The position numbers and the translations under genes are program-made. A stretch of DNA of 36,064 bases from Gammaproteobacteria bacterium (GTDB taxonomy: Bacteria > Pseudomonadota > Gammaproteobacteria > Arenicellales > JAANXG01): positions 1 through 36,064 of the forward strand of contig JAHEKE010000032.1 of NCBI GenBank assembly GCA_024638505.1, written 5' to 3'. How positions within the stretch are numbered: the stretch's first letter is position 1; the number at the start of each line of letters is the position of its first letter. Below the pieces are notes generated by a model. The model had not been told where the DNA came from. It saw only the letters and a list, made by a program, of their open reading frames with translations, and did no database searches. Shown here in pieces: positions 7,571-16,749 of the stretch.

Positions 7571-9649
7571 ATGAAAATCACACGGACCACCGCCGCTGAA
7601 CGCGTTGGCAGCGTCGCGCTCATCACCGCGCTGACGTCACTGCTTTACCAATCCGCACTCGGGCAGTCCAAACTGGAACTAGAGGAAATAGTCGTCGAGG
7701 CGACGCGGGTTAAAGCACCGTTGGGCAAGATCCCTTACGCAGTTGGTGTAGTCGAGGAGGCGGAAATTCAGTCCGGGCAACAGCAGCTGTCACTGGGCGA
7801 GTCCGTGAGCCGCATTCCGGGTGTTTTTTTACAGAATCCCTACAACTACGCCCAGGATCTCCGTATATCGATCCGCGGCTTTGGTGCCCGTGTAAACTTC
7901 GGCATTCGCGGCATCAAGATCTTAGTAGACGGAATCCCAAATACGCTGCCTGATGGCCAGGGCGAGGTCGATAGCATTGACCTCGGCACCGCGGGGCAAA
8001 TCGACGTTCTGCGGGGTGCCGCATCTTCTCTATACGGCAATGCCTCGGGTGGGTTGATCAGCGTCATCACAGAGAGAGCGCCTGAAAGAAAGTTTGCAGA
8101 TTTGCGTGCAGCCGGGGGTGATTTTGGTTACTGGAAATACCAGGCCAAGACAGGAGGCCGCACTGCCCGTTTCGAATATCTGTTAGGCGCAGGCGATCTG
8201 AAGATGGAGGGCTATCGTGATCATAGCCGAGTCGAGAATAAGAACTTCAACTCGAAGTTCACCTTCGAGATTGACGCGACCTCTGAGTTATCCGCAGTGG
8301 TCAATTCATTCGATTCTCCCGTTGCCCAAGATCCGGGCAGCCTCAACGCAGAGCAGGCGGCAGCCGATCCCACCCAGGCGAATCCGCGCAACGTACAGTT
8401 CGACGCAGGAGAAGCAATAAACCAGCAAAAGGTCGGCTTGCGCTACCACAAAGACTTCAGTGGCGCGCATGGGTTTACCGCGCGGGCTTACGGTACGCAG
8501 CGGGATTTCGAGAACCGGCTGCCGTTTCAATCGAGCGGTGCGGTTCAATTAGATCGCGTTTTTTATGGCGGAGGCCTGCAGTACGTCTATACCGACAAGC
8601 TCGGACATATGAACAACCGCTTACTTCTAGGCATAGATCTCGACGTGCAGGATGACGACCGCATGCGTTTCGATAACAACGACGGCTTCCGGGGTGACCT
8701 CACCTTTGACCAGAATGAAACGGTGTCGAGCATCGGCGTATTCATGCAGAATGCATTGAACCTCAACGATCGCATTACGCTTACTCTAGGCGGACGCTTA
8801 GACAGTATCGATTTCGAGGTTGTTGACCATTTCCTGTTCGACGGAGATGATTCGGGCGAACGCACATTCGAGGAGTTCAGCCCCATGCTGGGGGTTGTGT
8901 TTGATGCGAATGACAGCATGAACCTCTACGCCAATCTGTCCACGGCTTTCGAGACGCCTACCACCACTGAGCTCGCCAGCCCCTCTGGCGGCGGCGGGTT
9001 CAACCCGGACCTTAAACCTCAAACGGCGACCAGCTACGAGCTCGGCATCAGGGGCCTACTCGCTGGCGGAGCCACCCTTTACGAACTTACGGTATTTCGC
9101 GCGAACGTTGAAGATGAGATCACGCCGTTCGAGCTGCCGGAGTTTCCAGGCCGCACCTTTTTCCGTAATGCGGGAAAATCAACTCGTAATGGCATCGAGG
9201 CAACTGTCACGGTGGAGCCCATTGTCGGGTTCACTCTTTCACTCGCTTACACCTATTCAGACTTCAAGTTCGATGAGTTCACCGTTGACGGCGAGGATTT
9301 TGCCGGGAATCGTATTCCGGGCATACCAAAGAATCTTTTTCACGCCGCGTTAGAATATCGCCGTGAGGGTAGTTTTGCCATTGCTGATTTCATCAATGTT
9401 GGGGAGATGTTTGCGGACAACGCTAACAGCACAGAAGTGCAGCCCTACACCGTAGTGGATCTCAGAGCAGGCTATGAGAAGATAGTTGGTGACTGGACCC
9501 TCACCCCTTTCGTTGGTGTAAATAACTTATTTAATGAACGGTACAATGGCAACATCCGGATCAACGCATTCGGCGGGCGCTATTTTGAACCCGCCCCGAA
9601 TCGCAATTTGTATGGCGGACTCACCGTGCGCAAAAGTTTCGGTACTTAA
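7571..9649 (+). CDS. TonB-dependent outer-membrane receptor
   Basis: A 692-residue protein. From the ATG at 7571 it has a signal peptide (residues 1-32, ending SALGQ), then LELEEIVVEATR as a TonB-box-like segment. A plug domain (about 45-165) carries IRGFGARVNFGIRGIKILVDGIP, DVLRGAASSLYGNASGGLI and related plug motifs. A 22-strand barrel follows, with long TonB-dependent receptor signatures near the end (AALEYRR, YTVVDLRAGYEK, PFVGVNNLFNERYNGNIRIN). The family imports ferric siderophores, cobalamin or other large nutrients using TonB energy. The closest style is FecA/FhuA-like iron receptors. No siderophore, ABC or ExbBD genes are adjacent, so the ligand is unknown. The last residue is Thr, not the usual aromatic. 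Confidence 0.93.
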   Translation: MKITRTTAAERVGSVALITALTSLLYQSALGQSKLELEEIVVEATRVKAPLGKIPYAVGVVEEAEIQSGQQQLSLGESVSRIPGVFLQNPYNYAQDLRISIRGFGARVNFGIRGIKILVDGIPNTLPDGQGEVDSIDLGTAGQIDVLRGAASSLYGNASGGLISVITERAPERKFADLRAAGGDFGYWKYQAKTGGRTARFEYLLGAGDLKMEGYRDHSRVENKNFNSKFTFEIDATSELSAVVNSFDSPVAQDPGSLNAEQAAADPTQANPRNVQFDAGEAINQQKVGLRYHKDFSGAHGFTARAYGTQRDFENRLPFQSSGAVQLDRVFYGGGLQYVYTDKLGHMNNRLLLGIDLDVQDDDRMRFDNNDGFRGDLTFDQNETVSSIGVFMQNALNLNDRITLTLGGRLDSIDFEVVDHFLFDGDDSGERTFEEFSPMLGVVFDANDSMNLYANLSTAFETPTTTELASPSGGGGFNPDLKPQTATSYELGIRGLLAGGATLYELTVFRANVEDEITPFELPEFPGRTFFRNAGKSTRNGIEATVTVEPIVGFTLSLAYTYSDFKFDEFTVDGEDFAGNRIPGIPKNLFHAALEYRREGSFAIADFINVGEMFADNANSTEVQPYTVVDLRAGYEKIVGDWTLTPFVGVNNLFNERYNGNIRINAFGGRYFEPAPNRNLYGGLTVRKSFGT

Positions 9650-9742
9650 CGTAGCCTAAAACAGCACCATGCATAGCTTCAGCTGGTCATCCCATTCTGT
9701 TTCAGAATAAATGCAATAGGCCGGTTGACGCTCCATTTCTTA

Positions 9743-10402
9743 TCACCTCTCACGGTGTGGGAAGCTTTCCTCAGGAATGATGCCGTGCGGACCATAGCTG
9801 ACGAAACTCATCGCTGCAAAACGACCGCCGTGCTGTTGATCGAGCTCGCCTTTACTCCAGAATGAGGCGCTCGCCATCTCTGCCTCGCGAAATTCAAATC
9901 CACGATGGGGGCGGATGGCAATATGGTGATCCTCACCTGTCACCGGGTTGCGAATTGGTTCAACATCAGCTTCGAGAACGTTCTCCACGAAGAAGCGACC
10001 GCGCCGTCCCTTTAGGTCGAACTCGAAGACGATATCGGCAAACACCGGTTCCGGTTCGTGGGCGATGGTGGAGGCGTAGATGGCAAAACCCGTCGTCGGC
10101 TCTTGGTCCTGCCCGCCCAATATGGTAAACAGCGCATCGACCTGATCTTTACTCGCTGCCTTGTCGACCACGGACCACCAGGTGCCGTTACCATCATGTA
10201 CCGCGCCCGGCCAACGATAAGCACCGGCTACTTTAAGGCCGTCAAGGGATACATCGCCATAGTGACCTTCGGTGATCTGCATAGCCATCACACCCTCGCA
10301 TGGCAGGCGCGTCGGCGGTGCGTTGAACTCACAGGGGCACCCGTAGTCGCAGCTACAGGTCCCAATCTGCTTGGTACGGATCATCCAGTCTGTATAACTC
10401 AT
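9743..10402 (-). CDS. DUF1326 domain-containing protein
   Basis: Called as 219 residues from the ATG at 10402 (MSYTDWMIRTKQIG), with an AGAGGTG sequence about 9-11 bases upstream. The frame extends to 10459, but that part lacks such support. The N-terminal CSCDYGCPCEFNAPPT is the conserved cysteine cluster of DUF1326. It is followed by the family blocks CEGVMAMQITEGHYGDVSLDGLK, VDALFTILGG and EADVEPIRNPVTGEDHHIAI. The cysteines could bind a metal or iron-sulfur cluster, but no biochemical role is established to my knowledge. Soluble. It converges with the TonB-dependent receptor gene and lies downstream of the cyclase gene on the same strand, 155 bp away. Confidence 0.87.
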   Translation of the reverse strand: MSYTDWMIRTKQIGTCSCDYGCPCEFNAPPTRLPCEGVMAMQITEGHYGDVSLDGLKVAGAYRWPGAVHDGNGTWWSVVDKAASKDQVDALFTILGGQDQEPTTGFAIYASTIAHEPEPVFADIVFEFDLKGRRGRFFVENVLEADVEPIRNPVTGEDHHIAIRPHRGFEFREAEMASASFWSKGELDQQHGGRFAAMSFVSYGPHGIIPEESFPHRER

Positions 10403-10557
10403 TTTTCTGTGCACCTCTTTTGAATATTCGTGGACATTTGGTTGCAAAGCCTGCGCCAATCAAAACTTGCTTAATACTACCCCCAAACTCAACAGAAAAA
10501 TATGATTGCGGGTCACAAGCCGGCCCCAGACTCCTGTCGGCCACACGTACTCCAATC

Positions 10558-12330
10558 CTACTGTTCCGGCACGCCCGCCCTGCTCAGACCACCTAGAAAG
10601 TGTTCCCGGCTAGCTGCGTCGGTAATGGGCAGAGCCTGCTTGATGAAGGACACAGACAAATCAGCCTTGAGCTGTCGAGCGCGCTTCAACGCGGCGTTCG
10701 CCTCTTTCTGTCGACCGAGCAAACCGAGAGCGCTGAGTTCGCCCATATACGCCCATATTGCGGTTATTGGGAACTGCTGCGCCCGGAGCGAACATTCCAA
10801 CGCCTCGTCGTAGCGCTCAAGCATGACCAGCGCTATGGCTTTACTTGCCAGAAAAGTCCAGAACAGGGGGTCGCGTGGGCTGAGTCGCATCGCCTCGTCG
10901 TGGGACACCAGTGCCTCTGCAGCCCGGCCACAGTGCCACAAACTGTGGGCGCGCACATAGTGGGCTAGAGCAAAACTGGGATTGAGTTCGATTGCGCGAT
11001 CACAGCAGGCGATGGCTTGCTCATGCTCCGCGCGCGCGATGTGAATACGTCCCAACCCGACGTGGGCAAACGGATCGTTTTCATCCAGCGCCACGGCGGT
11101 GCGTCCCTCTTCTAACCCGCGAGCGAGGTCCCGACCGCGATCCTCTGAGCCCTCCATCAAAACATGTGCGTACATACAAAACGCGATTCCAGCATGGGCC
11201 GAAGCGAAATTCGGATCGAGATCGATGGCCTTGTATAGAAAATCCAATGCCTTTTTCGTGTCCTCTGCTTTGTATTGATAGATATGCCACATTGCGCGCT
11301 GATAACACTCCCAAGCACTTAGACTTTCTGGCGGCTTACGCCGCGCCCGCTGGCGCTCGGTACTGATCAATCGCGGCTCGATTGTGGTGACGATTGCCTC
11401 GGTTACTTCATCCTGTAGCGTAAAGATATCTTCCAGGTCTCGATCATAACGCTCGGCCCAGATGTGTTTATCCTCAATGGCATCGATAAGTTGCGCCGTG
11501 ATGCGAACCCGCATACCTGCACGCCTGACGCTGCCCTCGACGACGTAGCGCACTCCCAGTTTCCTGCTGACATCTCTGACGTCGGCTGATTGATCCTTGA
11601 AAGCGAACGAAGAATTACGCGCGATGACAAACAGCGAACGAAATTTAGATAACTCGGTGATGATATCTTCGGTGATGCCGTCCGCGAAAAATTCCTGTTC
11701 CGGATCCGCACTCATGTTGGTAAAAGGGAGGACTGCGATGGAAGGTTTGTCCGGTAATTCTAAAACGGTACGCTCTGAAACATACGCTTGCGCATCTTTT
11801 TGCGAACCCATCATCATCTGGTATGCGCGTACGGGCTGAGCAATGTTTTTAACCTCCTGTTCCCCCATGAACTGAAATCCCAGCTTAAGTTTGTTACCAA
11901 TGGCAGTGCGAACGGATTCAGAAACGCAGATGCCCCCGGGGGCTGCAAGACTCTCCAGACGCGCCGCTACGTTTACGCCATCGCCATAGATATCACCCCG
12001 ATCCTCGATCACATCACCAAGGTTTACTCCAATTCGAAACAGAATTTTACGTTCGTCTGGCAACTCTCGATTTCGCTTATTAAGTCCTTCTTGCACCGCA
12101 ACGGCGGATGACAATGCATCAACCACAGCGTTGAACTTGGCAAGCACAGCATCCCCCGCGTAGTGCATAACGTGACCATGATGAGATTCTATGGTCGAAG
12201 AAATCAGATCGAGGCATTGCGTTAAGTTGCGATGGGTTACGTCTTCATCCATACCGGAGAGGCGGCTGTAACCGACGACGTCGGCGTATAGGATTGCAGC
12301 GAGTTTTCGGGGCAGCCGTTCTTCAACCAT
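10558..12330 (-). CDS. Class III nucleotidyl cyclase with TolB-like and TPR domains
   Basis: A 590-residue soluble protein. The class III cyclase domain (about 8-172) keeps both metal-binding aspartates, Asp17 (YADVVGYSR) and Asp60 (AGDAVLAKF), the base-contact Asp113 (GDIYGDG), and the transition-state residues Asn120 and Arg124 (VNVAARLE). The position usually held by the substrate-specifying lysine, four residues before the second Asp, is His56. A TolB-N-like/FlgO-like domain (about 194-315: PSIAVLPFTNMSADPEQEFFADGITEDI) follows, then TPR repeats (about 340-560). No membrane segment is seen. This architecture is common in proteobacteria, and its members probably make cAMP in response to an unknown signal. 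Reduced or altered activity is possible because of His56. Confidence 0.9.
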   Translation of the reverse strand: MVEERLPRKLAAILYADVVGYSRLSGMDEDVTHRNLTQCLDLISSTIESHHGHVMHYAGDAVLAKFNAVVDALSSAVAVQEGLNKRNRELPDERKILFRIGVNLGDVIEDRGDIYGDGVNVAARLESLAAPGGICVSESVRTAIGNKLKLGFQFMGEQEVKNIAQPVRAYQMMMGSQKDAQAYVSERTVLELPDKPSIAVLPFTNMSADPEQEFFADGITEDIITELSKFRSLFVIARNSSFAFKDQSADVRDVSRKLGVRYVVEGSVRRAGMRVRITAQLIDAIEDKHIWAERYDRDLEDIFTLQDEVTEAIVTTIEPRLISTERQRARRKPPESLSAWECYQRAMWHIYQYKAEDTKKALDFLYKAIDLDPNFASAHAGIAFCMYAHVLMEGSEDRGRDLARGLEEGRTAVALDENDPFAHVGLGRIHIARAEHEQAIACCDRAIELNPSFALAHYVRAHSLWHCGRAAEALVSHDEAMRLSPRDPLFWTFLASKAIALVMLERYDEALECSLRAQQFPITAIWAYMGELSALGLLGRQKEANAALKRARQLKADLSVSFIKQALPITDAASREHFLGGLSRAGVPEQ

Positions 12331-12585
12331 TGCTATTCATTCAGACAGCACAGAAGGTCAATCTATATTACTACGCTGGGAAACTATGCCGCTAAGCGCG
12401 CAAGGGCCTGGCAGTCAATATTGAGCGACAGAAAGCCTGATGAGTTGGATTTCAGCCGCCAAGCGGACCAATAGAGCCTGTTTGGACAACGCGAAACTAC
12501 CTACTTCTGCATTTTTCTTCTCTGCTTCACTTGTCATTGTGCTCCCCCAATGATTACATTGAGAACCTAAAAAGTAGTCTCTACA

Positions 12586-12604
12586 GGGGGAGTAAATGAC
12601 TCCC
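12586..12604 (+). promoter_or_regulatory. Inverted repeat across a possible start codon
   Basis: GGGAGT (12588-12593) and ACTCCC (12599-12604) are perfect complements around AAATG, the candidate start of the small ORF at 12596. The G-rich arm (12586-12592) can also pair with CTCCCCC at 12542-12548. The two hairpins would exclude each other, which could gate translation. The complementarity is seen directly; function is inference. Confidence 0.3.
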
Positions 12605-12793
12605 TCTATTTATCGCGACAAAGCCACAATACATGAATTTCGCCTCTACGTTCGCCTGCGCGAGCAACTGACGGCAACAAGAGAGAAACACCCTAATGTC
12701 ATACCGAAGCCCAAGAAGAAGAGCGCAAAGGAGACTAAGAAGAAGACGATCGGAGTGGCACGAGCGCCAGGTGCAAGCAAGACAGGGAGATAG
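12596..12793 (+). CDS. Small lysine-rich hypothetical protein
   Basis: A 65-residue frame with a purine-rich GGGGGAG just upstream of its ATG. The N-terminal half looks helical (ATIHEFRLYVRLREQLTAT). The C-terminal half is a basic tail (KPKKKSAKETKKKT), as in small nucleic-acid-binding proteins, but no family is recognised. A second frame (12696-12911) overlaps its 3' half, and only one of them can be the real gene, if either is. It is divergent from the cyclase gene and next to a decayed gene, so it may itself be a remnant. Confidence 0.33.
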   Translation: MTPSIYRDKATIHEFRLYVRLREQLTATREKHPNVIPKPKKKSAKETKKKTIGVARAPGASKTGR

Positions 12794-13040
12794 CGATAGA
12801 CAGCTCACGTTCTGGCCAAGTAACTTTTCCGCTGGCTGGAGGACCAGCGGACCCGATGCCCCGTGGTTGCATGAAGATGAAACTGATGAAAACGGACTGG
12901 AGACGCTGTGAGTCAACTTCAGCAATAAGATGATATTCTGAAGTACAGCACTTGATTGAAGTAAAGCCGTTGTTTATCGATACACGCCCCGACTCAGAGC
13001 ACTCGCCGAGGACCCATGCTGTTGTAACTTTTGCTATTAG

Positions 13041-13343
13041 CGAACAACGTACCGGCAACCATTCAACACCGGGTTTACACTTGACCCCGCAAATCTCGTT
13101 TTTGGCTTTGCCGGCGCGCTGGCCGAAATGGGCTTCCCGTAGAACGAAATCCCGCTGGCTCTGTTGATGTTCAACGTAGGCGTGGAGTTAGGGCAGCTGC
13201 TGTTCATCGCGATCATCCTGACGCTGGCGACAGTGCTGCGCAAAGTGCGCACCGATTGGCCAGCGTGGTCTCGCCAGCTTCCGGCCTACGGTATCGGCAG
13301 CATGGCGGCATTCTGGTTTATCCAGCGGGTGAGCGGTTTTTAG
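13041..13343 (+). pseudogene. HupE/UreJ family membrane protein remnant
   Basis: The frame ending at the TAG 13341-13343 reads GFTLDPANLVFGFAGALAEM, then GFP, an in-frame TAG at 13140-13142, NEIPLALLMFNVGVELGQLL, then FIAIILTLATVLRKV and finally LPAYGIGSMAAFWFIQRV. This is the C-terminal part of HupE/UreJ_2 membrane proteins, in which FGFAxAL, the small-residue helix FNVGVExGQL and the final GSxAAFW helix are conserved. The large N-terminal part is missing, and a stop at 13038-13040 closes the frame upstream. I read it as a decayed gene. The left boundary is only where the frame opens. Confidence 0.75.
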
Positions 13344-13419
13344 ATGCGGCCGAACGGCGTCTAACAGGTGCTGAATGCAACATACGAAGGCATGAAGGCC
13401 AATATCTGAACGCAAGGAC

Positions 13420-14181
13420 TCACTGCTTCAGCCGATATCCAGTCCGAAACATCCACCACACCAGCGCCAAACAGGCACTGAGGAACAAAACGATCATCAT
13501 GACGCTAACCCCAACGCCGACATCGGAGATACCATAAAAACTCCAACGAAATCCGCTGATCAGGTAAACCACCGGATTGAACAGCGTTACGGTCTGCCAC
13601 GCGGGCGGCAACATACTGATTGAATAAAAACTGCCCCCTAAAAACACCAGCGGCGTGATGATTAACAGCGGTATCAGCTGCAGCTTTTCAAAATTGGTTG
13701 CCCAGATGCCGATAATGAAACCAAACAAACTAAACGAGATGCATGTCAACAGTAGAAAGACCATCATCCATAGCGGATGCTCAACCCTGAGCGGCACGAA
13801 CAGTCCCGCCGTAGCTAAAATAATCAAACCAATAATCAGTGACTTAGTGGCAGCCGCGCCAACGTAACCCAAAACAATTTCGAAGGGGGAAACCGGAGCC
13901 GACAGTACTTCATAGATGGTGCCGGTGAATCTTGGGAAGAAAATACCAAACGATGCGTTGGAGATGCTCTGGGTAAGCAGCGAGAGCATTATCAGCCCGG
14001 GGACAATAAAGGCGCCGTAGGATACGCCATCGATTTCCTGAATGCGCGAACCAATGGCAGCGCCGAACACGATGAAGTAAAGTGAAGTCGAGATTACCGG
14101 TGATGCCACGCTCTGCATAAGAGTATTCCAGGTGCGCAGCATTTCGAACCTGTAGATTACTTTCACCGCTTCCAGATTCAT
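13420..14181 (-). CDS. ABC-2 type transporter permease
   Basis: A 253-residue permease with about six membrane helices: an N-terminal amphipathic region, a helix around [13 protein letters not shown], then [16 protein letters not shown], the family block [33 protein letters not shown], and a C-terminal helix ending in [12 protein letters not shown]. This is the ABC-2 pattern of YadH/NodJ-type exporters. The start ATG at 14181 overlaps the stop of the ATP-binding gene (ATGA at 14178-14181), so the two are translationally coupled and form one exporter. Likely cargos in the family are drugs, polysaccharides or lipids; none can be assigned here. Confidence 0.9.
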   Translation of the reverse strand: MNLEAVKVIYRFEMLRTWNTLMQSVASPVISTSLYFIVFGAAIGSRIQEIDGVSYGAFIVPGLIMLSLLTQSISNASFGIFFPRFTGTIYEVLSAPVSPFEIVLGYVGAAATKSLIIGLIILATAGLFVPLRVEHPLWMMVFLLLTCISFSLFGFIIGIWATNFEKLQLIPLLIITPLVFLGGSFYSISMLPPAWQTVTLFNPVVYLISGFRWSFYGISDVGVGVSVMMIVLFLSACLALVWWMFRTGYRLKQ

Positions 14182-15104
14182 GCCTCTTCCTTCACCAAGC
14201 TGACGAATATCTCCTCGAGCGAACTCTGAGATGTATTCAAGTCCTTCAGCGTCATGCCGGCGTTCTTAATATCTTGCAGCAGGGCGGTAATGCGCGTGCG
14301 GGAACTCCGTATGTCGTAGGTCAAGATGATTTCACTGCCATCCGCTGCAAGGTCTAAATCGTAGGACGACAGTGATTCAGGTATACGAGCAATCGGCTCC
14401 TTGAGCTGCACTGTAAGCCGTTTTTTACCAAGTTTGCGCATTAGCATGTGTTTTTCCTCCACTAGCAGCAGCCTGCCCCTATTGATTACGCCCACCCGGT
14501 CCGCGATCTCCTCAGCCTCCTCTATGTAGTGCGTGGTCAGGATAATAGTCACACCGGACTCACGTAAACGCCGGACGATATCCCACATGTCCTTACGCAG
14601 CTCGACATCCACACCGGCAGTCGGCTCGTCCAGAAACAATACCCGCGGTTCATGCGCTAGAGCTTTGGCAATCAGAACCCGGCGTTTCATGCCGCCAGAC
14701 AGGGTCCGGACTTCCTGGTCTTTTTTGTTCAACAGAGACAGGTCTCTTAGCAGGTCATCGACGTAGGCTGGATTTGACCTCTTGCCAAACAAACCTCGGC
14801 TGAAGCACACCGTATTTCTAACCAGATCGAAGGTGCCCAGAGTGAGCTCCTGGGGCACCAGGCCGATCATCTGCCGGGTGAAACGGTAATCGGTGATGAT
14901 GTCGCGTCCATCTACAGTGACCGAACCGGAAGTCGGCGACACGATGCCACAGATGATAGATATGAGCGTGGTTTTTCCAGCCCCGTTGGGGCCTAGCAGA
15001 GCCAGTATTTCTCCCCGGTGAACGTCGAGCGTTATACAATCCAGAGCCTTGAGACCATCCTGGTAAGTCTTGCACAGATCCTTCACTTCAATCACTGGCT
15101 GCAT
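14178..15104 (-). CDS. ABC transporter ATP-binding protein
   Basis: A 308-residue ATPase with Walker [10 protein letters not shown] (about residues 39-47), the signature [19 protein letters not shown], Walker [13 protein letters not shown] and the H-loop [14 protein letters not shown]. The order and the short C-terminal extension (about 235-308, ending [12 protein letters not shown]) are those of YadG/NodI/DrrA-type exporters. It is the first gene of a two-gene operon with the permease at 13420-14181, sharing an ATGA overlap. It would drive export across the inner membrane as a dimer with two permease copies. Confidence 0.94.
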   Translation of the reverse strand: MQPVIEVKDLCKTYQDGLKALDCITLDVHRGEILALLGPNGAGKTTLISIICGIVSPTSGSVTVDGRDIITDYRFTRQMIGLVPQELTLGTFDLVRNTVCFSRGLFGKRSNPAYVDDLLRDLSLLNKKDQEVRTLSGGMKRRVLIAKALAHEPRVLFLDEPTAGVDVELRKDMWDIVRRLRESGVTIILTTHYIEEAEEIADRVGVINRGRLLLVEEKHMLMRKLGKKRLTVQLKEPIARIPESLSSYDLDLAADGSEIILTYDIRSSRTRITALLQDIKNAGMTLKDLNTSQSSLEEIFVSLVKEEA

Positions 15105-15443
15105 CTCCTACCTACCTCAGGAACTCAGATAGAGTTTCCTTGCAAAGGATCGGTTCTGACAGGCGGGGCGGCGCCGTGAATGCTGGTTACCGGGCTCATA
15201 CAGATTATGTGATTTATTTTTTAGTTGCGCGGGAAGGATCGCTCTACGGGTAAATATTCTACATGCATTCATGCAAACCATCGCTTACATAGGACAAAAA
15301 CTTATAAAATGTGTTCGCCTCGCATTGCCGGTCAGCCTGTTAGGAAATGCCCATGCTTTGGCTCCTTCGTGTTGGTGCAAGAACTTCCAATACTGTCACT
15401 TAGGTAGATGCATGCGGTGTGGCGATCACAAATATGATCTCAC
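15105..15443. other. Intergenic stretch between divergent ABC and MFS genes
   Basis: About 340 bp that must hold both promoters. The short frame at 15225-15407 (60 residues) has no ribosome-binding site and no family. AT-rich blocks occur around 15205-15225 and 15290-15312, but no convincing paired -35/-10 boxes stand out. Confidence 0.4.
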
Positions 15444-16718
15444 ATGATTCAATCGGAGGCATATGCGATACAGCAACATGATGCCAGCGCTAAAGGCACA
15501 CAGGGTTTGACCGTGATTTCCGCCGCCTCTCCGCCAAGATTGTTCACGCTGGTTTTGCTCACTGCGCTTTCGACTCTGTCGCTGAATATGTTTCTGCCGT
15601 CGCTGTCGAATATCGCGCAGGAGCTCCAGGCCGACTATTCGATGGTGAGCCTGTCGGTTGCGGGATATCTGGGGATCACGGCTGTGTTACAGCTGATCAT
15701 GGGGCCACTTTCGGACCGGATTGGAAGGCGGCCGGTGATTCTGGCGGGGTTGCTGATTTTCATCATGGCATCTATGGGCTGTATGCTGGCCACCAACATC
15801 TGGAGTTTTCTGCTTTTTCGAATGCTGCAGGGCGTGATCATCTCAGGCTGGGTGCTGTCCCTCGCGGTGATCCGGGATACGGCACCCGAACACGAGGCGG
15901 CGAGCCGGATTGGCTACGTCACCATGGCGATGGCGGTCGCGCCGATGCTGGGGCCGATGTTAGGGGGGGTACTGGATGAGCTGTTTGGCTGGCGCGCGAG
16001 TTTCCTGGCCTTTGTCGGCTTTGGCGTCGTTTTGCTCGGCTTGTGCTGGTTCGATCTGGGCGAGACCAACAAGACACCGTCGGGATTGTTTATCACGCAT
16101 TCCCAGACCTATCTAGAGCTGTTCCGATCGCGGCGGTTCTGGGGCTATGCGCTGTGCATTGTGTTTTCGACGGGGGCGTTTTACACCTTTCTAGCTGGTG
16201 CGCCGCTGGTTGCGCAGACGGCGTTGGCGCTGTCGCCCGTGACGCTGGGGTTTTATATGGGGACCATTACGGCAGGCTTTATGCTGGGCAGTTTCCTCTC
16301 CGGCCGGTATGCAAATCGCTATCCGCTGACGACGATGATGATGTGCGGCAGAGTGGTCGCCTGCGCCGGGCTTACGTTGGGGCTGGTGCTGTTTGTAACC
16401 GGGTTCGTGCATGTGTTATCGCTGTTCGGCGCAACCGTGTTCGTCGGCCTGGGCAACGGGCTGACCATGCCGAGCAGCTATGCCGGCGCGCTGTCAGTGC
16501 GGCCAAAGCTCGCCGGCAGTGCGTCAGGCCTGGCGGGAGCGCTAACGGTCGGGGGCGGGGCGGTGCTGACTTCGATCACCGGCGTGATTCTGAACGAGGA
16601 GAATGGCGCCTACCAGCTCCTGGGCATGATGCTGCTTTGCTCGCTGATCGCGCTGCTTGCCGTACTCTATGTGCACCGAATCGACCAGCGCGAACGCTCC
16701 ACTGTCTCCGCCGGGTAG
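15444..16718 (+). CDS. MFS transporter, Bcr/CflA drug-efflux type
   Basis: Up to 424 residues with twelve membrane helices. Motif A after the second helix is GPLSDRIGRRPVILAGLL. An antiporter-type motif occurs in helix 5 (APMLGPMLGGVLDELFGWRASF), followed by a charged central loop. The N-terminus LSLNMFLPSLSNIAQELQ matches the Bcr/CflA proton antiporters that export drugs such as bicyclomycin. The start is uncertain. The ATG at 15444 has no clear ribosome-binding site. TTG 15507 or GTG 15513 would give a more typical short N-terminus (VISAASPPRLFTLVLL). A GGAGG at 15455-15459 lies before an out-of-frame 15-codon ORF (15463-15510) whose stop overlaps the TTG. It converges with the YHS gene. 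Confidence 0.9.
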   Translation: MIQSEAYAIQQHDASAKGTQGLTVISAASPPRLFTLVLLTALSTLSLNMFLPSLSNIAQELQADYSMVSLSVAGYLGITAVLQLIMGPLSDRIGRRPVILAGLLIFIMASMGCMLATNIWSFLLFRMLQGVIISGWVLSLAVIRDTAPEHEAASRIGYVTMAMAVAPMLGPMLGGVLDELFGWRASFLAFVGFGVVLLGLCWFDLGETNKTPSGLFITHSQTYLELFRSRRFWGYALCIVFSTGAFYTFLAGAPLVAQTALALSPVTLGFYMGTITAGFMLGSFLSGRYANRYPLTTMMMCGRVVACAGLTLGLVLFVTGFVHVLSLFGATVFVGLGNGLTMPSSYAGALSVRPKLAGSASGLAGALTVGGGAVLTSITGVILNEENGAYQLLGMMLLCSLIALLAVLYVHRIDQRERSTVSAG

Positions 16719-16749
16719 GAGGGCAATGCGGTCGAGTCGACGTGACAGG

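Noticed and set aside
12696-12911. 71-residue Arg-rich frame overlapping the small lysine-rich ORF
   Set aside because: No ribosome-binding site and no family. Its composition reflects a shifted reading of Lys-rich codons.
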